This document shows, in pieces, positions 42,100 through 51,555 of a DNA stretch of 64,000 nt (its first letter is position 1; each line of letters starts with the position of its first letter). Made by a program: the position numbers and the translations under genes. The notes under the pieces were generated by a model. It saw only the letters and a program-made list of their open reading frames with translations, had not been told where the DNA came from and did no database searches. Location of the stretch: NCBI GenBank assembly GCA_009829735.1, contig CM020620.1, positions 8,386,545 to 8,450,544 on the forward strand, written 5' to 3'. The stretch comes from Pyropia yezoensis (lineage: Eukaryota > Rhodophyta > Bangiophyceae > Bangiales > Bangiaceae).

Positions 42100-43500
42100 G
42101 TTTACGCCGCCCAGCCCCCCGCGCGAGGGGGCGGCGGCAGCCTTGACGGGTAGGTAGCGGGAGACAAAGGCGGGCGCATAGGCGGCAGCGGCGGTGGTGA
42201 GGGCAGGGATGGGCGGCGGGAGGGGCGCGGTGAACGCCCACATGGGGTGGTGTGGGTCCACACATAACTGCTTGGCGTCGTTGCCGGGGCGACCGGCCCC
42301 GCCACGGCCGCGAGCCCCCACGGCTGCTTGAGTGTCCGCCGCTCGTGGATGGGGCGGCCCACGCGGAAAACACAAGGGAGAGGCGCTCGCGGGGCTCGAA
42401 CGGGGGCCCCTTCTCGGGGCAACGCGCCCACCATCACACTTGCCAGAAGCGCTGCGTAGCCCCTCTGGTTGCTGCTTGCTCATACAGGCGGTAGGGGGGT
42501 GGGCACAGAGAGAAACAAGTATCAGCCGCAGCAGAGGGGCTCCCCGCCAATACCTCATCATCACCGGCGGGCGGCGGCAGCGGCAGCATCCGCCACCAGC
42601 TCTCTGGACAGAGGCAACGTCACTCACACGCTGGGCGGCGGATCCTCTGGCAGGGATGCATGCCGCTGCAGGGGCGGCGACGGCGGCAGCGGCGAGAGAA
42701 GACACATCTGGTTGACGATGAGCCCTCCCACACGTAGCAACGGTGTCCTCGGGGGCATCCACTTCACCCAGCCCCACCCTGGACACCCCCTCTGGGCGGC
42801 CGTACCGGCGGCACGACCACTATCCTCTCTGCCGCCGCCGCCGCCGCCGCCACGTTCGCCGCCAACACTGCCGCCAGTGGCACCGCCACGGCCGTCCCGC
42901 AGGGGAAACCCTCCACGGCAACACCTGCCCTGACCAGACGGCGAGCGGCAACCGCCATGGAAAGGAAGACGCCGACGATGCCGGCGCCCGGTGGGGGCGA
43001 CTTGCCCCACTTGAGGCCGCCCGCGTGACCTGCTGCGTGTCGTCACGGGGCAGGAGGTTCGGGGACAGAAAGCCAATGTCCCGAGCAACGGCCGCCCGCG
43101 GTGCACGCGCGGTGGCCACAGCGCGGCTGGCCTGGACGGCGCTCCCACCCACATCGAAGATGAAGACGGCGCCCGCAGGTCCTCCGGGACGAGCAGGAAG
43201 AGGCCGCCCGTAGGTAGAGAGAGCACCCCCGCCCGGAACGGCGGCGTCGGCGGCGGCGGCGGCGGCTGCAGCGGCATCGGCGGCGGCAGCGCGGGCGCGA
43301 CGGGCGGCGCTGCAGGGAGACCCACCCGAGCAGCCAAGCGCGGCGGCGCCAGCGCCCTGTCGTGGCAGAGAGCGACACGCCGCGGCCGGTGGTAGCCAAC
43401 CTACTCGGACAGTCCCCGTGGCGGCGGCGGCCGCGCCACTGGCGCAGCCGCCCCTGGCCGGCAATGGTCCAGCACAGCCGCGGCCCGGCGGCACCCCGCC
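42100..43500 (-). CDS. Unrecognised, probably multi-exon or frame-broken minus-strand gene with membrane segments
   Basis: Several short stretches look genuinely coding on the minus strand but are in different frames. They are VFIFDVGGSAVQASRAVAT followed by IGFLSPNLLPRDDTQQ (about 43170-43030); LKWGKSPPPGAGIVGVFLSM then VAVPLAAVLAANVAAAAA (about 43015-42830), two likely membrane helices; and AKQLCVDPHHPMWAFTAPL then YAPAFVSRYLPVKAA (about 42270-42140). I do not recognise the product, and exon borders are not certain. Boundaries given are approximate. Confidence 0.3.
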
Positions 43501-43623
43501 ACCCCGCCCACAGCCGGACCCGTCGTTCTCCGTATGGGCGGGGACGTCGCGCGGTCCCCGCCACCCCCCCCCCCCCCCCCCCCCAGGCCCCGCCCACCCC
43601 CCCCAACGTCACCCCCCCCCCGC

Positions 43624-44030
43624 TCACGCCCCCTCCACCCACGCCCACACCCGCGGCGCCGCCATCACCGCCGCCACCACCCCCCCCACATGGGCGGCCA
43701 CGCCCAGGGCGCGCCCCCCCCCCCCCCCCCCCCCCCCCACCCCCCCGCCACCAGCCGCCCGTCGGGCACCCCCACCGCGTTGCACAGCGCGTGCGCGGCG
43801 GCCGCGGCGGGCCAGCCGCCGCGCGCCCACAGCGGCGCCACGGCGGCGGCAAAGGCGGCGGCAACGGCCGCGGCGGCCGCCGCGGCGGCCGCCCCCACAC
43901 TCCCCACCGCGTGGGCGTGGGCGGCGCCAAACAGCGCCGCCGACACCACCGTCGGCGCCGCCGCCCGGCCGGCGCGGGCGGCAACGGCAACGGCAGCGGC
44001 GCCGCCGCCGCCGACGCCGCCGACGGGCGC

Positions 44031-44064
<34 letters not shown>

Positions 44065-44829
44065 GCGGCGGCGTCGGCGGCGGCGGCGGCCGCCGACAAG
44101 AGGCCCAGCGCCCAGGAGCGGAAAAAGGCCTCCTCAATGGCCGGCGCGAGGAGCAGCTTGCGGGCGGCGAGCAGCGGCGACGGCGGGATGTCAAACGCCT
44201 CGGCCGCCACCGCACGGGCGGCCGCCGCCGCCCCGCGGGCGGCGCCGCACAGGGAGGCGACCGAGAGGGGGGCGGGGGGGGGCGCGGGGGGCGCGCCGCC
44301 CACGCCGCATGCACGGCCGGCGGGGGTCAGGCCGTTCCCCCCCCCCCCCCCCCCCCCGCCCCCCGCCGCCGCCCGCCCCCGCCGGCGGCACCCGCTGCCC
44401 GCGGGGCCCGCCCCCCATCCCGCTGCACGCCGTCCCAGTCGTCTTGGCGGTCCGAGCCGCCCCCCCCCCCCCCCGCCCCCGCGCTCGTGCGGTCCCCGCC
44501 GCCGCCACCACCGCCGCCACCACCGACACCAGGTGGCCCGTGTAGACGAGGGCGGTCAGCGCCGCCCCCCCCGCCGCCGCCCGCACGGCGGCGGCGGCAG
44601 AGGCGGGCGCCGCCGCCGCCGCCGCGTCGGCGCCGAGGCGCCACCACAGGTGCGCCACCGCCGCGGCCGCGGCGGCGGCGGTGCCGGCAGAGCGGCGGAG
44701 GATGGTGCGCCGCGCCAGCCGGGGGCCCCGCAGGGGGGGGGTGTACAGCAGTGCCACGTACGCGGCGGTGCCGCCGGCGGCGGTGAGGGTGGCCTCGGTG
44801 AGGGTGGGGGGAAGGGGGGGGGGGGGCAT
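43624..44829 (-). CDS. RCE1-type CAAX prenyl protease (CAAX protease 2)
   Basis: ER-membrane endopeptidase that removes the last three residues of prenylated CAAX proteins. The ATG at 44829 starts MPPPPLPPTLTEATL, followed by helices (TAAYVALLYTPPL; ALVYTGHLVSVVAAVVAAAG). The glutamate-type catalytic motifs are all present. They are APAIEEAFFRSWAL (EExxxR, near 44125), ALFGAAHAH (FxxxH, near 43930), and HALCNAVGVP (HxxxN, near 43780). The HxLCNxxGxP form points to the eukaryotic RCE1 branch rather than bacterial-like Abi proteins. The frame changes at C21 (44337-44357) and again at C runs around 43710-43745. After the last change a final helix GVAAHVGGVVAAVMAA leads to the stop at 43624. Confidence 0.75.
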
Positions 44830-45924
44830 CGTGGCTGGGAGTTGAGTTGGGGTGAGGAGGGGGTGAGGGCGGAGGTGGGGTGGGGGTGGGGGGGGGGGAG
44901 GGTGGGGTGGTGCGGAGGGAGACGGCCGCGGGGTGTATGGTGCGGATCGCGGGCGAGGGGACGTCGGGCAGATCATGATCCTTCCCCATGAATGAGCAGT
45001 GGTGCCTGATAGCCTGTCTCTACAGCAATCTACCGAGACCACTTGACTGTTTCCATGCTGCTACAGACGTCCACCGCCCCGTTTCGTCGGTTGCTCCTCC
45101 CCGGACAGAGGCGGCGGGGCCCTTCTCCCGCCGGCCCGACGTTGCCTACCCGCCCTGTTGGACATGCGCGCTTCCACCCCCCCCCCCCCCCCAACAACGC
45201 CGCCGCTGCGGGCGTCTACCTCACCTACCGCCGCCGCGGCGGCCCGGACAACTCGCCATGACGAGCTGGGTGCTCGCCCGCCACCGGCCGTTTGCTCACC
45301 CGCCACGGGCGGGTGAGCAACGCGCGGCAGCGGGGGCAGGGAGCGTCAGCGCAGACGGGTGTCTCGCCGCCGGGGGCGGTGCCCCGCCCCGGAACCCGCC
45401 GGCTGCCCGACACAAGCGCACGCCCCCGCCGCCACCGGGAGCGCCGCCACCGCTCTGGTGCCGCCCGCACCGCCGCCCGCGGGCCGTCACGCACTGCCGC
45501 CTGGGGTGGTCCAGGCGCGGCTTTGCTCGGCCGCCGCGCCGCGGGCGCCCGCCGGTCGTGGCGCGCGGCCTGGGACCAGGGATGCACTGGCGACGCGCCC
45601 ACCGACGCTGCCATCAACGCCGCCCACCCGCAGTAGGTAGATAGCGGTCTGGCGAGTGTGAACCGACGGTGCCCATTGGTGGTGCACGGCGGGGAGGGGT
45701 GGCCAGCGGCGGGCCCCCCGCTTTACTCTTTCCAGGTACAAGGCATGCTCTCCAAAGGCAGGCGGGTGGCAAAGCGTGTCGGTGGCCGGCTCGGCAAAAG
45801 TACCTTGCCGCCACCGAGCGACCAAGGCGGTGACCGCAGGGGGGGGGAACCCTGCCGTTCCACCGTGACTCCCCCACCCCCCCCGCCCCCCCCCGCCCCC
45901 CCCCGCACCCCCCTCGACACCCCC
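44830..45924. other. 1.1-kb intergenic region with strong hairpin
   Basis: Between the RCE1 start and the hydrolase stop, both on the minus strand. It should contain the RCE1 promoter on the right of 44829. Open frames here are low-complexity on both strands. The only distinct structure is the perfect hairpin at 45292-45320. Confidence 0.4.
45292..45320. repeat. Perfect 13-bp-stem hairpin with 3-base loop
   Basis: TTGCTCACCCGCC, loop ACG, GGCGGGTGAGCAA. The same GCTCGCCCGCC word appears degenerate 20 bp upstream. A structure this perfect over 29 bp is unlikely by chance even in GC-rich DNA. Function unknown. Confidence 0.8.
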
Positions 45925-47387
45925 TCACGCGGCGGTGGCGTCGTTGAGCCACGCGACCAGGCCGGCGACGACCGCCTCCCGCCCCGCAACGAGCATCAGG
46001 TCGTGCGCGAGGCCGCCATACACGGTCGGCGCGGGGGCGCCCACAAAGGCGGCCGCCTCGGCGGCGGCCACGTCGTCCACAACCACATCCTCGCTGCCGG
46101 CGGCCACCCACGCGCGCCACCCGCCGGGCGCCGCCCGGCGGGCGGCAACCCATGTGGCCTCCCCCGACGCCGCCGCCGCCGCCGGCGCACCCCCCGCGCC
46201 CGCCCCCGTTGCGGCGCCGTCGGGGTCGGCGTCCGTGGCGGGGGCAGAGGCAACGGTGCCGACCCCCCCCCCCCCCCTGGCGCCCGTCACCCACACGCGG
46301 CGGACGTCCGCCAGGTCCAGCCCCACCCCCGCCGCGTCGGCGGCCAGCCGCGGCAGCGCGTCGTCCACCGTCGCCGCCGGCGTCGGGTCCCCAAACAGCA
46401 CCCGCCGCGCGAGCGCCGCGTCACGGCCGACGCGGCGGAGCGCAAAGGCCGCAAAGATGGCCGCCGACACCCCCACGCCCCGCGACCGCGCCACCCGCCA
46501 CGTCAGCGCGTCGTTGCCCGAGGGGGGGGCGGGCGCCAGCAGGGCCAGCCCCGCCAGGGGGTACCGCGGGGTTCCCCCACCACCGCCGCCGTCGCCGCCG
46601 TCGCCGCCGCCCGCGCCTGTGGGGGCGGCGGCGGCGGTGGTGGCGGCGGCGTAGGCATAGGCGGGAAAGGCGCCAAAGGAGTGGGCAACGAGGTAGACGG
46701 GCAGCGGCGGCGGCGGCGCCCCCCCCCCCCCAGCCGCCGCCGCCGCCGCCGCCGCACCCCCCTCTGCGGTGAGCGCGGCGATGAGCGCGGCCACGTCCGC
46801 CACGTGCTCCCCCACCGTCACGGACCGCGCGCCCGGCGGCGCGGCGGTCGCGGCGGTCCCCCGCAGCGACGGGGCGGCGGCGGCGTAGCCGGCGGCGGCC
46901 AGCGCCGGCAGCACCGCCGGCGCGTAGGCCCAGCCGCCGTGGAAGGAGCCGTGGATGGCCACGACGAGCGCGGCGGGGGGGGAGGACCCGGCGGCGGGCG
47001 CCGCCCAGTGGTAGGCCATGATGATCCCCGACGGCAGCGCGACGGTGCGCTCCTCCACCACGGGGGCGGGGGTGGCGGCGGCGGTGGCCGCGGGCGGCAG
47101 GGGGGGGGGGGGGGGGGGGAGGCTGGGGTGCCCCCCGCGTCTGCCCCGCCCCGCGGGCGGGACGCGGCGGCAGCGGCGGCGGCAGCAGCAGCGGCGGCCG
47201 ACGAGTAGCCGCGGCGGGCCGACGTGGCGGCGGCGGCGGCGGCGGCGACGGCGGCGCGGCCGGCGGTGGGCACACACCAGCCGCCCCGCGGGGTCGCCCG
47301 CGGGGAGGGGCGGCACGCCGCCGCCGCCGCGGCGGCGCGACCAAAGGCGGCGGCGACGGGGGGCGTAAACGCGGTGGCAGCCGCCAC
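45925..47387 (-). CDS. Alpha/beta hydrolase, probably organelle-targeted
   Basis: Hydrolase fold with an oxyanion loop VVAIHGSFHGGW and nucleophile elbow VAHSFGAF (Ser near 46684). The catalytic Asp is in AAGSEDVVVD and the catalytic His in GGLAHDLML (near 46010). The mature part opens with VEERTVALPSGIIMAYHW. Upstream, in another frame joined across the G20 run at 47100-47119, lies an Ala/Arg-rich transit-like peptide (TAFTPPVAAAFGRAAAA; RRGYSSAAAA). That leader frame has only a GTG at 47387; the nearest ATG (about 47464, MTLSTTATV) is in a third frame, so the start is uncertain. Substrate is unknown; a plastid or mitochondrial esterase/lipase is possible. Confidence 0.72.
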
Positions 47388-47464
47388 CGCCGCCGCCGTC
47401 CCGCCGCCGTTGCTGCCGTCGCCGTCGTCACGGTGGCCGTCGTCGACAGTGTCATTGACGTTGT

Positions 47465-48208
47465 CCCTGCGGGACCGCCGCGCCGCCGCGCCGCCGTACC
47501 GCTGCCCGACAGCGGGAGCATGGTGCGCCGCCGCAGAGGGGCAGCGCCGGTGGTAGGGGGGGGGGGGGAGGGTGTGGGGTGGGAGGGCTGCGTGCGGGGA
47601 GGTTGTCTGTCGGTGGCGGGGGCGCCGTCAGAGGCGGGGGGGGGGGGGTGGCCGGGGGGTGGGGGGGAAAGACGACAAGGAGCGGGGTGCTCGACGGGGT
47701 GGCAGGGCGGCCCGGATCAAGGTAGGACCAGACCGAGGCCGGTCTGTCTGTGGTTGATGCGTGGCCTCTTTGCCCGCCACGCCGGCCGTCGCCGTCGCGA
47801 GGGCCCTCTCCCCTCGCGCCTGGCGACCGGCGTGCCCTCCCCCCTCCGCCCCCCTCCCCCTTCCGCCCCCCTCCCCCGCCCCCTCCCTCCCCTCCCTCCC
47901 TTCCTTCCCCCCGCACACCTCCCCCCCATCGCCCCTCTCTCTGCCCCCGCTTGGTGCATCCCGCCATCGCTGCTCCCCCCCTCCCCCCTAGCTGCTCCCC
48001 CCCTCCCCCCTACCCCCCCCTCCCACTCCCTCCCGCCCGCCCGCCTCGAAACCCGCTTCGCCTCCCCCCCCCCCCCCCCTCCCCCCCAATCTTCTGCTTC
48101 CGTCTTTTAGCTGTGGCCCCACCGCCGTCCCGCCACCTCCTTTCACGCCACGCCGCCGCCCGCCCGCCCGCCAGCTGCCAGCCCGTCCGCCGCCGCACGG
48201 CGCGCCCA
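47465..48208. promoter_or_regulatory. Divergent promoter region, pyrimidine-rich on the plus strand
   Basis: About 740 bp between the hydrolase leader (minus) and the U1A-type start (plus). 47820-48180 is almost uninterrupted C/T on the plus strand, including repeated CCCTCCCCC blocks. It probably serves as promoter/leader. No gene seen. Confidence 0.4.
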
Positions 48209-49187
48209 ATGGCGGGCGCCGCCCCCGTGGCGGCGGCCGGCCGTGGCCCCGCCGCCGGCCGGCCCGCCGCCGCTCCCGCGGCTGCTGCTGCGGGGCGCCC
48301 GGCTCCACGGCGCGGCGCGCCCCCCCCCCCCCCGGCGGCGGCGCTCCTGGAGGCGGCGGTGGTGGCGGCGGGCGGGGTGCCCCCCCCCCCCCCGCCCCCC
48401 CCCCCCCCCCCGCCCCCTCTGCCACCCTCTACGTCCGCAACCTGGACGAGAAGCTGTCCCGGCCGCGCCTGCGGCGGCTGCTGCACGCCTACTTTACCCC
48501 CCACGGGCGGGTGGTGGGGGTGGACACGGCGGCGGGCACCCGCGGGCGGGGCCAGGCGTGGGTGTCCTTTGACGACGCCCCCGCCGCGGCGGCCGCCGCC
48601 CGTGGCGTGGCGGGCTCCCCCTTTATGGGCCGCCCGCTGGGCGTGGCGCCCGCCCGGGCGCCCGCGCACGCCGCGGCGATAGCGGACGGGACGTTTGTGC
48701 GGCGGCCGCCGCGGCCGGTGGACGACGAGGGGGGGTGGGGGGAGCCCCTGGGGGGGGGGGGGGGGCGCCGCTCAGTGCCGCCGCCGGCGGCGGCCACCCC
48801 TCTGCCGTGCCACAGCCGGCAGCAGCCGCCACGGCGGGTGGTGGCGGCGGCGGCGGCGGTGGTGGCGGCGGTGGTGGCGGCGGTGGTGGCGGCGGTGGTG
48901 GCGGCGGTGGCGGGGCCCCCCCGCCCCCCGCGGCGGGCCACCCGCCCAACCGGCTGCTGGCCGTGTCGGTTGGCGGCTTTGCGACGGGGTCGGCGGCCAA
49001 GGAGGCGCTGACCGCCGCGTTCCGCGTCTACACGGGCTTTGAGGAGGTCCTCCCGACGGCGGGCGCCCCGGGGGCGGCGACGGTGGAGTTTGGGCGCGCG
49101 GCGGACGCGGCGGTCGCGCTGGGTGGCCTGGGGGGGGTGCCCCTGGGGGGGTACCCGCTCCACGTGGCCTATGCGCCACCAGAGTAG
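48209..49187 (+). CDS. U1A/U2B''-type spliceosomal RNA-binding protein
   Basis: snRNP protein of the SNRPA/SNRPB2 family, binding a U1 or U2 snRNA loop. An Ala/Pro-rich leader from ATG 48209 precedes RRM1: ATLYVRNLDEKLSRPRLRRL, then RGQAWVSFDDAP (RNP1), then SPFMGRPLGVAPAR and the family's ADGTFVRR end. A Gly-rich linker made of GGTGGTGGCGGC repeats leads to RRM2: PNRLLAVSVGGF, then FRVYTGFEEVLPTAG, then GAATVEFGRAADAAVAL, ending PLHVAYAPPE. RRM2 with F-x-x-Y-x-GF-x-EV is characteristic. Frame changes occur in C tracts at 48380-48415 and at G16 (48750-48765). Whether it is U1A or U2B'' cannot be decided; many protists have one protein for both. Confidence 0.8.
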
Positions 49188-49975
49188 AAGGGGGAGGGGG
49201 GGGGGAGGGGGGTATGTAGCGGGTAACGTGGGGGGCTTGGTGGGGGTGTGTAGGGGGGGGGGCTGGCGGGAGAGGAGTCTGGATGGGGTGGGGGGGGAGG
49301 CCCGCCGCGCCATTGCCAGGCGCACGTCGTGGTGGCGTGGGTGGCCTGTGTGTGGCGTCGCGGCGGGTGGCGTCCGTGGGCGCCGCGGCTGGTTACTGGG
49401 TATGCCGGAGGAGACTGGGGGGGGGGGGGGGGGGGGGGTTGGGGGGGGGAGGTGAGGGGGGTGGGCGCTGGGGGGTTGCCCCAGCACCCTCGCGTTGGCA
49501 TCGGGGCCGTCGAGTGGCGGCCGCCACGCGGCGGCTTGCAGAGGCCGGGGGTGCAGGCAGCTGACGGCCAGCGTCAGCGGCCGGCGGCGGGGCGCCTGTC
49601 GCAGGCGGTGGCGGACGCACCGCCGCCGACGCGGGCGGACGCCCGTAGCAGGGCGAGGAGCGTCAGGCTTGGCGAGGCGACAGTAGCAATCGAGGGCAGC
49701 GCGCTCCCTATTTTGGTTGCCCCCCCTGTCCTTGACCATGTGCTTGACGTGGAGGGTCCATCCCACACGCCACTCACACACGCCCGTCCGCTCCCACGCG
49801 CTTGGGGGGAAGTCTGGGGGGGGGCGGGACCCCCAAGCGATCCCCCCGGAAAAGAAATGCTACCCTGCTGACCCCCGTAGGGCCATCCAGCGGCGGCGGC
49901 GGCGGCGGGGGGTCAGCTGACCGTGGGGGGCGGGCGCGACAGCGGCGGTGGCGCTGGCCCCGCCGGGCAGGCGGG
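49188..49975. other. Convergent intergenic region
   Basis: Nearly 800 bp between convergent stops. It is rich in G runs (49191-49290 and 49418-49450). No coding frame with recognisable content. Confidence 0.4.
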
Positions 49976-50760
49976 TCAGAGCTCCACCCGTGCCCCATCA
50001 GCGCCGTCCTTCCCATCCGCGCCATCCATCCCAGCAGACCCGTCCTTCCCGTCGGCGCCGTCCTTTCCATCCGCGCCGGCGGCGCCGTCTGCCCCCCCCA
50101 CCCCCCCGTCGCCGCCCTTGCCTCCCTTGCCCCCCTTGCCGCCCTTCCCCCCCGCAGCAGCCCCCCGGCCCGGCCCGCCCAAGACGCTCATATCCAAGTT
50201 GGACAGGTCAATGCCCGCCTTTTCCAGGCTCTCCCGCATCTTCTTCATCTCGGGTGACTCGTCCTTGCCCCCCCCACGCGACGACTGCAGCGACGCCATG
50301 AGGTTATTCCACTCCTCCGTGGTCATGTCCGACGACGCAGACGGGGACGGGGAGGGGGACGGCGGGAGGGTGGGCATGGCTGCCGAGGACACCGCCAGGT
50401 TGACCCAGTCGGCCTTCTCCACGCACCCCTCGCAGCCAACCCCCCGGGTCGACAGGAACTCCTTGAGCGCCCGCACACGCATCTTGGCAAAGTCGGGCGT
50501 CGGCGTCGGCTCTGCCTCTGCCGACGGCTCTGCCTCTGCCGACGGCGCTGGAGACTCGGGGGGGGGGGGGGGGGGGGCGCCCCGACCGGCGTCACGTCGG
50601 GGGGCGGGGTGGGAGGGGAGTCGGGCACCACCGGGTCGGCGGCCGTGTCCGCTGCCACCGCCGGTGCCGTCACCACGGCGGCGACCGCCACCGCCACCGC
50701 TGCGGTGGCAACCAGGCGGAAGAAGCGGCTGCGGGAAGGGGTGCACCGGGTGGCAGCCAT
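49976..50760 (-). CDS. ER-lumen protein with MANF/ARMET-like SAP motif and Gly-rich tail
   Basis: The start at 50760 gives a signal peptide (MAATRCTPSRSRFFRLVATA, then AVAVAVAAVVTAPAVA). After a Pro/Glu-rich linker, across the G20 run at 50558-50577 where the frame changes, comes FAKMRVRALKEFLSTRGVGC then EGCVEKADWVNLAV. This is a helix-loop-helix SAP-like module with CxxC like the C-terminal domain of MANF/CDNF and related ER proteins. Next is an acidic/Met-rich helix (EEWNNLMASLQSSRGGG; EMKKMRESLEKAGIDLS). The tail is (G-G-K)n followed by D-G-K-D-G-A collagen-like repeats, ending ARVEL, a plausible variant of the KDEL retrieval signal. Role is likely in ER proteostasis; this is inferred from relatives. 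Confidence 0.62.
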
Positions 50761-51555
50761 CGTTGTGCTGGGTCAGGGGGGCGGGTGGTGGGGGGGCGGG
50801 TGGTGGTGGTCGGAGTGTAGTGACGTGGGGGGAGCGCGGGGGCATGGACGCGGGGGCATGGACTCACGACAATGACGGCCGTGAAGAAACAAGGTGATCA
50901 TCACCACGATGATCGTGACTTACGATGGATCAGAGCCTACTGATTTTTCCGCGGCTCGACCGGCGAGGCGATGACGCGGTGTCAGCAACACAGATGACTT
51001 GTAGCCCTCCTGGCATGCTTAGTTGAAATACTGGTAAATGCGTTGTCACACGCTGCAGTGGGACGTCGGGCCGGCAGAGAAGGCCAATGTAAAAGGTGGA
51101 AGCGCGCTCGTCCAAGAGGGTGCACACGGGCTAAAGGACGGAAGTGGCGTTATGGGTGGCTGTGGGGCGCTGGGTGTCTGGTGGGCAGTCGGGGAGAATG
51201 AGCAGTCTGGGGGGGCGCGGCCATCAAATACAAACAAGAAAGAAACGTGCCAAGAATCAGCACGAGACACGAAAGCAACAGACAAGGAATAGCGCACCCA
51301 GTGGACGAAACGACAGAAACAAGAACACAGCCACCACGTCCTGACCAGCCCACGACCGGAGGCAGCGTCCCGCCAAGCCCCTACAGAAGATGTATAAGGA
51401 AAAATGCCTACTGTACAAGCCACGGCCAAGCAGCAGTGGAAGAGGGGTGGGGCGGAGAGGCGGGCTCGACTCCGTCAGCAGGCGGCGGCGGCCACCAAGG
51501 TGTCGCGGCGAGCCAGCCGCAGGACCAACACTGACCTCTCTATCAACCAGCCCCT
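50761..51555. other. Intergenic region
   Basis: About 795 bp between the ER protein start and the last exon of the bZIP gene, both minus-strand. 50880-51040 and 51240-51420 are AT-richer. No gene seen; it should hold the ER-protein promoter. Confidence 0.4.

Noticed and set aside
42230-42490. Possible tRNA (GTTCGAG-like T-loop on the minus strand, GGGCTCGAACG on the plus)
   Set aside because: The stems on either side of the loop do not pair as a T arm, and no matching acceptor stem or anticodon arm could be built.
45658-47208. 516-codon plus-strand open frame over the hydrolase
   Set aside because: Composition-driven. The minus strand carries all catalytic motifs of an alpha/beta hydrolase.
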